From Pseudomonadota bacterium (GTDB lineage: Bacteria; Pseudomonadota; Gammaproteobacteria; Burkholderiales; Thiobacillaceae), in assembly GCA_030684775.1 (NCBI GenBank), contig JAUXXW010000022.1:1-45274 (forward strand): a stretch of DNA of 45,274 nucleotides, in the 5' to 3' direction. Below, piece after piece: positions 1-7,034 of this stretch (positions within the stretch are counted from its first letter, which is position 1; each line of letters starts with the position of its first letter). The position numbers and the translations under genes are program-made. Below the pieces are notes generated by a model, which ran no database searches, was not told the origin of the DNA, and saw only the letters and a program-made list of their open reading frames with translations.

Positions 1-373
1 CGGAATCCATGATGGAGAAATCGAGCTCCTGCATCACAAATTGCAAGGATGCTGGATCAAGCAATATCTCAGAATCTTCAGTGTAGATTTCCGGAAAATC
101 GGTGCGAACTGTTGCGAATACGGACCGCACTTGCTTTGAAAGCTCAAAGGGTTGCGTAGCGAGATCCACGGGGGGCAACTCCCCGCGCTCAATAACAAGT
201 TTACAAAACAGACACTTCAACACCTCATCAAGAAGTGAGTCATCTCGGGTTGCGCCAACAAACTGTCCTGCAAGGTAGTTCCGAATGTTTCGGAACGCCT
301 CTTTTGGATTCTTTTCCTGTAAACCTAAGCCCAGGCTTGGCTGTCTGGCATCAATTTTCTTTCTTGGCGGCAT
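1..373 (-). CDS. Probable N-6 DNA methylase-like protein, N-terminal part (runs off the window)
   Basis: Reading leftward from the ATG at 371-373 gives an open frame of about 124 residues that continues past the window edge, so only the N-terminus is visible. The protein begins MPPRKKIDARQ and contains the stretch FRNIRNYLAGQFVGATRDD followed by LLDEVLKCLFCKL. This kind of N-terminal helical segment is, from memory, typical of large N-6 adenine methylase subunits of restriction-modification systems; the catalytic NPPY motif would lie outside the window. It is transcribed divergently from mcrBC, which fits a restriction locus. The family call is therefore an inference, but the reading frame itself is convincing. 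Base composition here is clearly lower in GC than in the rest of the window. Confidence 0.5.
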   Translation of the reverse strand, partial: MPPRKKIDARQPSLGLGLQEKNPKEAFRNIRNYLAGQFVGATRDDSLLDEVLKCLFCKLVIERGELPPVDLATQPFELSKQVRSVFATVRTDFPEIYTEDSEILLDPASLQFVMQELDFSIMDS

Positions 374-402
374 GGGGTTCTATCAGATCATGAAACACAC
401 AA

Positions 403-431
403 ACTATACAAACAGTTCGTGTGGGCAGCAA
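403..431 (-). promoter_or_regulatory. Candidate sigma70-type promoter for the leftward methylase-like gene
   Basis: On the minus strand, TTGCTG (426-431) is separated by 17 bases from TATAGT (403-408), about 30 bases before the ATG at 373. Spacing is ideal and both hexamers match the consensus moderately. This is prediction from sequence only. On the other strand TACAAT (461-466) could be a -10 for mcrBC, but no good -35 accompanies it. Confidence 0.35.
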
Positions 432-573
432 GTAGTCATTTCAGTTCATGTGAAAAAGCGTACAATGGCAGCTAGTGCAGCTGCGCTTACGTAGGGGTTG
501 CGCCGAGGAGAGAGATTCAGGATCAGAACGGTACGCTCGTAGAGGTGCCAGCGAACTTAGGTAGAGGGGGCTC

Positions 574-2364
574 ATGGCACGCTACTCAGAACACGACACC
601 AGCAAGATCTACCAGGCGGCAGACTCATTTCGCGCCAACTGCCTCCTGCGTGACGGCTCGCTACTGTTCGCCGACGCTTCTGTTTGGCGTCCCGACGTTC
701 TGGATCGCATCCACAAAGCCTTCGTTGACACCCCCGACGAAGGCGACCGGACGTTCATCGACAAGTTCAAAGACCAAGTCGGCAAAGCCGGACAAGATGT
801 GTCCCGTCTTGCTGCAGAGATCTTGAGCGTGTACTTCCTGTTCCCATCCAGTGTCGGTGGCGTGCGCAAGCGGCAGGTCGTGAACGAGGTTCTCAGCTGG
901 GGCGGCGACACCCTGCCAGAGTCCCACGGTGTATCCACTGCATTCGCTAACGGAATCGGCAGTGGCGGCCAGGGCTACAACACCCGCCGCCCCTTCGAGA
1001 TCGCCTTTCTGATCGAGCTCGCCATCGCGTGGAAGAAGCTGCCACAGGATCGGCAGGTAGAGGTGGCGGCCGATCCGTGGCTCTTTCAAGAGGTCGTGGA
1101 CAGCATTGAGGATGCAGAGTCGAAGCAGCTCCGGCACATGCTTCTTCATCTCCTGTTCCCCGAGCACTTCGAGCGCATAGCAAGTGGCAATCACAAGCGC
1201 AGAGTCATCAAGGCTTTCTCGGGGCTGGTCACTGCAGAAGCAGAGGATGATGACCGGGCGATCTTAGCCATCCGCCAGGCGCTCGAAAAGCTGCTTCCCG
1301 ACCAGGAGCCGGACTTTTACTGGTCACCGCTGGTCGAGGCTTGGTACGACGATAGCGAGGGCGCATCTGAAGGCGCGCCGCTGGAGATCATCCAGCACAA
1401 GAAGCAGATCGTCCTCTATGGCCCGCCGGGTACTGGCAAGACTTTCCGCGCCAAGAAACTGGCTGAGCGAGTTATCCGATCTGCGGCACTGAGCCAGATG
1501 GGCCCGGCTCGCTACTTCCAGTCGCAATCTGCTATCGAATCCGCGATCCGCGACAATGTGCATCGACTACAGCTGCATCCGGCCTACAGCTACGAGGACT
1601 TCATCCGCGCACTACACATTTCGAATAGCGGTGGCACGGAATATCGAGCTGCCTACCTTCCAAAACTGATTGAGGACATTGAGCAGCAGCCACGCTCGGA
1701 ACGTCTGCCGCACATCCTGATCCTGGATGAAATGAACCGGACGGATCTGAGTCGGATGCTCGGCGAGTGCTTCTCCTTGCTTGAAAATCGCAATCAGACG
1801 ATTGAGCTTCCGGCACGCAATGGCGACGGGGCAGCAATGAAGCTGCGCATCCCGGACGATCTGTACGTGATCGGCACCATGAACCTGATCGACCAGTCCA
1901 TCGAGCAGATCGACTTCGCGCTGCGTCGCCGCTTCCTGTGGCTACTGTGCCCGTTTGACGCCGAGGCTCTGGTCGGTGCCGCCGAATCCAAATGGCAGGA
2001 TCTGAAATCGGGGCTGGAGTGGGATCGCATCGAACCGGACTTCCGCAAATTGGCAGCGGCGGCGGCGGCTTTGAACAGGCAGATCCACCACAGCCCGCTG
2101 CTTGGCTCGCAGTACGAGATCGGGCACACCTACCTGCTCGATGTGGTCGTGTTCTTGCGCAACTTCCTCGGTGCTCGGCCCACACGCAAACAAAACTACC
2201 TTTGGAACAAGAAGGGTGAAGCGTTGGAACCCGTCGTGCAGGTGTGGAACCTATCCCTTCGCCCATTGCTGGAGCAGTACCTCGCTGGACTGGACGCAAC
2301 CGCGCGTAATGTCGAGCTCGAGCGGCTGTCCAAGGTTCTTCTCAAGCCATCGGTGACCGAGTGA
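574..2364 (+). CDS. mcrB: McrB-like AAA+ GTPase subunit of a McrBC restriction system
   Basis: A 596-residue protein with a C-terminal AAA+ module of the McrB type. McrB proteins form GTP-driven rings that bring the McrC nuclease to modified-cytosine DNA. Visible motifs are Walker A GPPGTGKT at residues 283-290, Walker B LILDEMNR with the acidic pair at 385-386, and the McrB-style GTMNLIDQS at 434-442 followed by FALRRRF. The N-terminal 270 residues, where McrB proteins carry their variable DNA-recognition domain, resemble nothing I can name, so the target modification is unknown. The start is chosen at the ATG preceded by a purine-rich AGAGGGGG. The stop overlaps the mcrC start, so the two are translationally coupled. 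Length and motif order are normal for the family. Confidence 0.88.
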   Translation: MARYSEHDTSKIYQAADSFRANCLLRDGSLLFADASVWRPDVLDRIHKAFVDTPDEGDRTFIDKFKDQVGKAGQDVSRLAAEILSVYFLFPSSVGGVRKRQVVNEVLSWGGDTLPESHGVSTAFANGIGSGGQGYNTRRPFEIAFLIELAIAWKKLPQDRQVEVAADPWLFQEVVDSIEDAESKQLRHMLLHLLFPEHFERIASGNHKRRVIKAFSGLVTAEAEDDDRAILAIRQALEKLLPDQEPDFYWSPLVEAWYDDSEGASEGAPLEIIQHKKQIVLYGPPGTGKTFRAKKLAERVIRSAALSQMGPARYFQSQSAIESAIRDNVHRLQLHPAYSYEDFIRALHISNSGGTEYRAAYLPKLIEDIEQQPRSERLPHILILDEMNRTDLSRMLGECFSLLENRNQTIELPARNGDGAAMKLRIPDDLYVIGTMNLIDQSIEQIDFALRRRFLWLLCPFDAEALVGAAESKWQDLKSGLEWDRIEPDFRKLAAAAAALNRQIHHSPLLGSQYEIGHTYLLDVVVFLRNFLGARPTRKQNYLWNKKGEALEPVVQVWNLSLRPLLEQYLAGLDATARNVELERLSKVLLKPSVTE

Positions 2365-3686
2365 AACTTGTAGCCCGTGACTGCTCGCCGCTTGTTCCGC
2401 AACCGACGACAGCCGAAGTCAACTGGCTGCGTAGGCTGGCAAGCAATGTGCGAGCCTCGGACCTTGTCGTTCCTATCTCAGGCGAGAGGAATGAGGACGA
2501 ACCCATCGTCTACTGTGCTTGGGACGGCACGTGGTGGGCTGGTCGGTATGTAGGCTCGATTTCCTTCGTGGGGCACAGCCTGACCATTGAGCCACGTTTT
2601 GGTCTGGCCGCGCTTCGGAATTGGCTTGTTGAAGCAACGTCGGTCGTGTTGACCGACGCGCCCGGAAAGCTCCGGGAGGACGAATCGTTCATTGCCCAAC
2701 TTCTCGCGTCCGTTTGGGCCCACGGCTTCGTCGAGGCGGCTCGGCATGGGCTGCCTGCACTTCGCCGCGAAGTGGCGACAATAGGCGCGACGGTTAGGGG
2801 ACGGATTGATGTCCCGGCATCTCTGCGCTTGATCGCCACGGGTGGTGGGCAGGTCGTGTCTATCCGTTCGGAGCGGTCGTTGGATCACGCGGCATCCGAT
2901 GCCATCGTCGCCGCCTACGAGGTTCTGCGGCGGTGGCTTGGAGTGCCGGACGAAAAATGGCTGCCTACGCGTGCCAAGGAGCTCCTTCCCCATCTAAAGG
3001 CTGTCACCGGTGCGCGACCACGCGTGCCGACGAAGGCCGAACTGGACCGGATTCGCTACACGCCGATCACGGCGGGCTTCGCCCCTATCGCTGAGCTTTC
3101 GCGGCAGATCGCCAACCGCAGAGGCCTAGCTGCGGACATCGATACCAGTGGTGAGACAAAGGGCGTCCTGCTTGACGTTGCGGAGCTGTGGGAGTTGTAC
3201 GTGCTCAGCGTGTTGCGCAAGGCTGCCGCACCGCTGACCGTAACTCACGGCACCCGAGATAAGTCTGCCACCAAGAAACTGCTCCACAGCGAAGTCTCGG
3301 GCCAAGGTCTGGGCACATTGATACCCGACGCCATCCTGCTCTCAGGCTCCATCATCAGAGGAGTGGTTGATGCCAAATACAAGTCCCTTCATCCGTCTGC
3401 CAGCTCACCAAATGGACCGCAGCGCGACGACCTGTACCAGATGGCCGCCTACCTGGGGCGCTTTCAAGCACCCGTTGGAATTGAAACCTGGGGTCTCTTG
3501 GCGTATCCCTTCGACCCATCAAAATCTGATACCCCCCATGCCGAGCAGAACAGCCCATGGAGCCTTGATAACCGGAAAAAGATTGGCTTTGCCACGTTGC
3601 CCCACAACCCCGCCGACGCAGTGGCCAAGTTGCGTGCGCTGATCTCGCAAAGTGCCAAGCCCGTCGCTTTATCAGCTACATCGTAG
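2361..3686 (+). CDS. mcrC: McrC-like nuclease subunit of a McrBC restriction system
   Basis: A 441-residue protein starting with GTG at 2361, inside the end of mcrB (four-base overlap GTGA). It is of the McrC type: a long N-terminal part with the pattern VPISG..YCAWDGTWW..GRYVGSISF, and a C-terminal PD-(D/E)XK nuclease core. The probable catalytic residues are D323 (in IPDAILL), D337 and K339 (in VVDAKYK). In known McrBC systems this subunit cuts DNA once activated by McrB GTP hydrolysis. Position directly after mcrB, coupling and the intact catalytic signature make the call strong. No third specificity gene is evident; specificity would lie in the McrB N-terminus. Confidence 0.85.
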   Translation: MKLVARDCSPLVPQPTTAEVNWLRRLASNVRASDLVVPISGERNEDEPIVYCAWDGTWWAGRYVGSISFVGHSLTIEPRFGLAALRNWLVEATSVVLTDAPGKLREDESFIAQLLASVWAHGFVEAARHGLPALRREVATIGATVRGRIDVPASLRLIATGGGQVVSIRSERSLDHAASDAIVAAYEVLRRWLGVPDEKWLPTRAKELLPHLKAVTGARPRVPTKAELDRIRYTPITAGFAPIAELSRQIANRRGLAADIDTSGETKGVLLDVAELWELYVLSVLRKAAAPLTVTHGTRDKSATKKLLHSEVSGQGLGTLIPDAILLSGSIIRGVVDAKYKSLHPSASSPNGPQRDDLYQMAAYLGRFQAPVGIETWGLLAYPFDPSKSDTPHAEQNSPWSLDNRKKIGFATLPHNPADAVAKLRALISQSAKPVALSATS

Positions 3687-3784
3687 ATCTTTGGTCACCA
3701 CCGGCGCCTTGGTCTGGTGCGGATCGGGCATCTACAAGTCGTGCCAACTACAGTCTCAATCGCATCATTTCATATGTTCAACCC

Positions 3785-3813
3785 TTTTAAGCGAAACTAT
3801 TTGATGATAGAAT
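3785..3813 (+). promoter_or_regulatory. Weak candidate promoter for the unknown gene/XRE-ImmA operon
   Basis: TTTTAA (3785-3790) and TAGAAT (3808-3813) are separated by 17 bases in the AT-rich gap after mcrC, 34 bases before the start codon at 3847. The -10 is good and the -35 is poor. The local AT-rich stretch in an otherwise GC-rich region supports a promoter here. Confidence 0.35.
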
Positions 3814-3846
3814 CCTGATTAACGAAATCCGACGACGGAGTTGCCG

Positions 3847-4503
3847 ATGGCCCAGCCAAACCAAGAAACGATTCATGACCTGCTCGTGAGGAATGTCCCG
3901 CGTGAGCTTGTCATGGGCCTCGAAGAAGCCAAGCTGGTCGGCGCTCAACGTGCCTATGCCGCAGCGCGAGGAATGGATGACGGGCACTTGCCCAGCGTGG
4001 TCGGTCAGTTGCGTCATTTCCATATGAATGAGTCGTTCCACCGCGCACTCGCCGTCGCGGACGCATCTCCTTCACCGCTGCGCGGCAATCAGATCGTCAC
4101 AGGCCGAGCCGGGATCTTCACCTTGGCACGGTTCAACACCAAGTATGGAGTCTGGAACAGCGGGCGGCGTAGCGAAACCCGAAAACAGATGTCCTTGGCA
4201 AACGCTGCCATCGAGCCGCTTGTTCAACCCGGACTCTTTTCCGACTACGTGGAACCGTCTCAAGCGGTTGTGTTCATCGTGGCTTGCTTTGCAGGATCGC
4301 TGCACAGTCAGCCGGACACGCCCGTCTCCATCGAAATCGCGGTCCCAGATCGCCACATGCAGGGCTGGCTCTTCCGGGAACCCATTGACGCATTCATCAA
4401 GCGCTACGACCAGCAGCCGATAGCAGGGCAGAACGACTTGGCAGTGCCGAAGCTGAAAAAGAACATTGGCAAACAACAAGACAAAGACGGAACAGGATCA
4501 TGA
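3847..4503 (+). CDS. Protein of unknown function coupled to the XRE/ImmA gene
   Basis: A 218-residue soluble protein that I do not recognise. The start is taken as ATG 3847 because GGAG at 3837-3840 sits at correct spacing; a TTG six bases upstream would have no such spacing. There is no signal peptide or membrane segment. The middle contains a conserved-looking stretch LARFNTKYGVWNSGRRSETRKQ and the C-terminus is lysine-rich (KLKKNIGKQQDKD). Its stop overlaps the start of the next gene (ATGA at 4500-4503), so the two proteins are probably made together. Pairing with a metalloprotease-type regulator, next to mcrBC, suggests a toxin-antitoxin-like or defence-related module, but nothing in this protein itself proves that. 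Confidence 0.75.
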   Translation: MAQPNQETIHDLLVRNVPRELVMGLEEAKLVGAQRAYAAARGMDDGHLPSVVGQLRHFHMNESFHRALAVADASPSPLRGNQIVTGRAGIFTLARFNTKYGVWNSGRRSETRKQMSLANAAIEPLVQPGLFSDYVEPSQAVVFIVACFAGSLHSQPDTPVSIEIAVPDRHMQGWLFREPIDAFIKRYDQQPIAGQNDLAVPKLKKNIGKQQDKDGTGS

Positions 4504-5708
4504 GCAGGGGCGGTGTACAGGGATTTCAAAAGGATCGACTTAGCCAAATTCTTGCGGCCCGCCGTCTGACTCAAGTCCAGCTGGCCTCGATGGTCGATGT
4601 GTCACCGGCGACCATCAGTAAGTGGCGCGCAGGAACGCAAGCGCCCGAGCGTGACGCGCTTGAACGCCTTGCTGGAGTGGTCAATGTCACGCCGGAATGG
4701 TTTACGCGTGCGCACGGGGCGAAGTTGTCATTGCCGCTTTTTCGTAGCAATGCGTCTGCACACGTTGCGGCTCGAGCCATGCTTGAAGCCCGCCTTGAGT
4801 GGGCACAGGACGTGGCCGCAGCCCTGATGGAGTACGTTGACTACCCTGATGTCAATTTGCCTTCTCGCGATTACACCGATCCGGAAGAGATCACTGACGA
4901 GGACATCGAGAAGGCTGCCAGCGAATGCCGGGATCTGTGGCGTCTGGGCCGTTCGGCGATTCAAGACTTGGCGCTGGCCGTGGAAGGCGCAGGAGTTATC
5001 GTTGTCCGGGAAGAAACCGGCATCGCTCAGATCGAAGGGCTGTCGGCCTGGAGTGAAGTATTGGGGCGACCGCTCATTCTCTTGTCCGCTGACAAAAACA
5101 ATGGGTACCGCAGTCGCTTCGATCTTGCCCACGAGGTCGGGCATCTAGTCCTGCATCGTCACATTCAGCGCACGACAGACAACGCGCGCCACAAGATGAT
5201 GGAAACGCAGGCTCACCGTTTCGCAGGCGCGTTTTTGCTGCCCGCCGAAACGTTCGCCAGCGAAGTTCGCGTGCCACCGACTCTGGATGACTTGTTGTTG
5301 CTGAAGCGCCGTTGGGGTGTATCGGCGGCGGCGATCATCATGCGACTGAAGGCTCTTGAGTTGCTGGATGAAGATGGCGCTCTGATGCTTTTCAAACGTC
5401 GCTCTGCTCGGTGGGGGGCGAAGTCGGAGCCCGGAGACGAGGATCGTCGACCGGAGCAACCTCGCCTGCTTCGTCGCACCATTGATCTGCTGGTTGAAGA
5501 GAAAGTCATGCCCTTGGAGGCCATTCCCAGGCACATCGGACTGGCTGCGGGCGACATTGAAGCACTCGCCGGATTGCCCGAAGGTTACTTCCAGGGCAAA
5601 ACCAATGTCGTCGAGTTTGCGCGACTGAAAGCAACCCAGAAGCCGGTTGATGACCAACCAGCCCAAGGTAACAAGGTGGTGCCGTTCCGGCCCGCCTCCA
5701 AATTCTGA
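4500..5708 (+). CDS. XRE-family regulator with ImmA/IrrE metallopeptidase domain
   Basis: A 402-residue two-domain protein. Residues about 12-60 form a Cro/C1-type helix-turn-helix (LTQVQLASMVDVSPATISKW). The middle carries an ImmA/IrrE (DUF955) zinc-peptidase domain with the HExxH motif HEVGH at 211-215. In the family, such peptidases cleave or remove a partner repressor, for example in ICEBs1 induction, or act as stress regulators. The C-terminal 130 residues are unassigned and probably helical. It overlaps the upstream unknown gene by four bases. The fusion of DNA binding and protease suggests a switch for genes of the surrounding island, with the upstream protein as a possible partner or substrate (inference). 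Confidence 0.82.
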   Translation: MSRGGVQGFQKDRLSQILAARRLTQVQLASMVDVSPATISKWRAGTQAPERDALERLAGVVNVTPEWFTRAHGAKLSLPLFRSNASAHVAARAMLEARLEWAQDVAAALMEYVDYPDVNLPSRDYTDPEEITDEDIEKAASECRDLWRLGRSAIQDLALAVEGAGVIVVREETGIAQIEGLSAWSEVLGRPLILLSADKNNGYRSRFDLAHEVGHLVLHRHIQRTTDNARHKMMETQAHRFAGAFLLPAETFASEVRVPPTLDDLLLLKRRWGVSAAAIIMRLKALELLDEDGALMLFKRRSARWGAKSEPGDEDRRPEQPRLLRRTIDLLVEEKVMPLEAIPRHIGLAAGDIEALAGLPEGYFQGKTNVVEFARLKATQKPVDDQPAQGNKVVPFRPASKF

Positions 5709-5724
5709 TGTGAAAGGAGCAGCG

Positions 5725-5973
5725 ATGTCCAAGAACACAAAGCAGACGTCCTCACGAGTTGGCAGACTGGCGTCGGAAACGCTGCAAAGCAGCAGTTCGT
5801 CGCAAGTGGCCAAGAGCCTGGCCGCTTCGGCACTGTCTCAGCGCAGCGGCGACAAACAGACCGGGGCCAAAATGGAAGACAAGGCTGCACGCGTTTTGGC
5901 CAGCGATCGATACGCCAAAGAAACGAAGGAGCTGGCGGCTTCGGTCCTGTCCCAAGCCAACAAGCAGCGCTGA
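5725..5973 (+). CDS. Small conserved hypothetical protein with an internal repeat
   Basis: An 82-residue basic, Ser/Ala-rich protein starting MSKNTKQTSSRVGRLASETL. The start at 5725 is set by AAAGGAG eight to nine bases upstream. It contains an imperfect internal duplication: KSLAASALSQ around residue 33 and KELAASVLSQ near the end. Proteins of this sort are, from memory, common as unnamed small ORFs in integrative elements and genomic islands; no function is known to me. It begins 16 bases after the XRE/ImmA gene and probably belongs to the same transcript. Confidence 0.7.
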   Translation: MSKNTKQTSSRVGRLASETLQSSSSSQVAKSLAASALSQRSGDKQTGAKMEDKAARVLASDRYAKETKELAASVLSQANKQR

Positions 5974-6098
5974 GCCAGGAAGCCGAGACATCGAGTCGCA
6001 GGATCTCAGTGACTCGCAACATACTGTGCCTGGGCACCTCAGCACCACCTGCCTGCGTCAACCGTCACTGCATGTACAGTTCGATTCCGAAAACCGCA

Positions 6099-6113
6099 TT
6101 CGAACCGACGTCC
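6099..6113. repeat. Left copy of a short direct repeat flanking the AlpA-like gene
   Basis: TTCGAACCGACGTCC here resembles ATCGAACCGGCGTCC at 6432-6446 (13 of 15 match). The sequence resembles the reverse of the T-loop region of tRNA or tmRNA genes, the usual integration target. It may be a remnant attachment site; this is inference. Confidence 0.3.
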
Positions 6114-6118
6114 AGAGA

Positions 6119-6334
6119 TCAAATCTTCGAAATGACTCCCAAAACGTGGGCCATTCCGCGCAGGCACGATTGCTCAAATGCTTCAATGTCCTCGATGCGA
6201 TAGATCACCTGCCCCCCGATCTTTAAATACTGAGGCCCCTTACCGTCAGCCCGGTACCGCTCGATGGTGCTTTGTGCCTTGTTCCAGCGGATGGCAAGTT
6301 CCCGCTGGGTGATGTGACGGAATGTGATTTCCAT
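6119..6334 (-). CDS. Excisionase/AlpA-like helix-turn-helix protein
   Basis: A 71-residue protein starting MEITFRHITQRELAIRWN. It has the winged helix-turn-helix layout of the HTH_17/AlpA/excisionase group: a helix pair (ITQRELAIRWNKAQSTIERY) followed by the wing KGPQYLKIGGQVIYRIEDIEAF. Such proteins are typical of prophages and integrative islands, where they control or assist excision, though many are plain regulators. I chose ATG 6334, where GGAAA precedes at suitable spacing; a GTG at 6421 would give a 100-residue form with a less typical N-terminus. No integrase is visible nearby, so the element is either larger than the window or degraded. Confidence 0.7.
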   Translation of the reverse strand: MEITFRHITQRELAIRWNKAQSTIERYRADGKGPQYLKIGGQVIYRIEDIEAFEQSCLRGMAHVLGVISKI

Positions 6335-6431
6335 GTACTTTTCCGTTGAATACGTTGCCGGGACCGCATTCATGCGTTGCTGCGCGGAAAAGCCAAGTGG
6401 AAAATACCCTTGAATAGGCACTTAAACGGGA

Positions 6432-6446
6432 ATCGAACCGGCGTCC
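6432..6446. repeat. Right copy of the short direct repeat; T-arm-like sequence
   Basis: On the minus strand this reads GGACGCCGGTTCGATTCCCG, close to the T-arm of a tRNA or tmRNA, but the T-stem is not properly paired and no acceptor or rest of a gene follows. It may be a decayed attachment site. The rest of the gap 6447-6773 holds a small hairpin (GGTGT/ACACC), a terminator and the hipBA control region. Confidence 0.3.
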
Positions 6447-6564
6447 GCATATAGTACCTAAACAGCATCAAACGCCATCATTTGCCGGAGAGCCGTGTTT
6501 CGACCCTGGTGTCCGCACACCACCATTAACTGTAACAAAATCAGTATCTTGCAATAACGACCGA

Positions 6565-6596
6565 CCCCGCCGCACGCCAGTGTTGGCGGGGTTTTT
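6565..6596 (+). terminator. Rho-independent terminator
   Basis: Stem CCCCGCC (6565-6571) pairs with GGCGGGG (6585-6591) and is followed by TTTTT. It is a strong intrinsic terminator in the plus direction. No clear gene precedes it on this strand, so it may be the leftover end of an RNA or protein gene disrupted when the island on the left arrived. It also insulates hipBA from upstream transcription. Confidence 0.75.
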
Positions 6597-6696
6597 CGTT
6601 TATGGCTTGCAGACTTCGCCCCCCCGCAGGTACACCGTTATGGCCCTTTTCTGGGATTTTTATCGCTCGTAACAACGGCACGCAAAACCGCATAAA

Positions 6697-6712
6697 TTTC
6701 CCGATCGGGAAA
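6697..6712. promoter_or_regulatory. hipBA operator O1 (perfect palindrome)
   Basis: TTTCCCGATCGGGAAA is a perfect 16-bp palindrome upstream of hipB. HipB-type antitoxins bind paired palindromes to autorepress. A nearly identical site lies exactly 50 bp downstream, placing both on the same face of the helix. Confidence 0.7.
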
Positions 6713-6718
6713 TATATT

Positions 6719-6747
6719 TTGCACGGGTAGCGGTTCTGGCCAATAAT
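6719..6747 (+). promoter_or_regulatory. Candidate hipBA promoter
   Basis: TTGCAC (6719-6724) and AATAAT (6742-6747) are separated by 17 bases, between operators O1 and O2. The -10 touches O2, so repressor bound there would block transcription. The hipB ATG follows at 6774. Confidence 0.5.
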
Positions 6748-6762
6748 TTCCCGAACGGGAAA
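6747..6762. promoter_or_regulatory. hipBA operator O2
   Basis: TTTCCCGAACGGGAAA matches O1 except at one central position. It overlaps the end of the candidate -10 and lies 11 bases before the hipB start codon, the expected place for an autoregulatory site. Confidence 0.65.
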
Positions 6763-6773
6763 CTGATAAGGCC

Positions 6774-7034
6774 ATGACATCCATTCGCTCACCTCAACAA
6801 CTCGGCGACGCACTTCGTGCCGCCCGTAAGCAGATCGGGCTGACACAGCCCCAGTTGGCTCTGGCGGCAGGGGTGGGCGTGCGCTTCATCGTCGATCTTG
6901 AAGCGGGCAAGCCCACCTTGCGACTGGAAAACGTGCTGAGGGTCATTGATGCCCTGGGTGGAGAGCTCCAACTGAGCGGGTTGCCATCCGCGACTGCCGA
7001 AGACCCACACCAGGGCAACGACCATGGTGCATGA
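6774..7034 (+). CDS. hipB: HipB-like antitoxin, XRE-family DNA-binding protein
   Basis: An 86-residue protein made mainly of one Cro/C1 helix-turn-helix: LGDALRAARKQIGLTQPQLA, then AAGVGVRFIVDLEAGKPT. Size, fold and the phrase FIVDLEAGKPT fit HipB/Y4mF-type antitoxins, which bind HipA and repress their own operon. It overlaps hipA by 11 bases, the normal arrangement. Two palindromes upstream are the likely binding sites. The ribosome-binding site is weak (AAGG very close to the ATG), which may keep expression low. Confidence 0.88.
   Translation: MTSIRSPQQLGDALRAARKQIGLTQPQLALAAGVGVRFIVDLEAGKPTLRLENVLRVIDALGGELQLSGLPSATAEDPHQGNDHGA

Noticed and set aside
661..1194. Minus-strand frame of 177 codons inside mcrB
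   Set aside because: Antisense shadow without ribosome-binding site or recognisable domain.
6420..6530. Possible tRNA or tmRNA gene
   Set aside because: A T-loop-like stretch is present, but the stem is mispaired and no acceptor, D-arm or tag-peptide region can be built around it.
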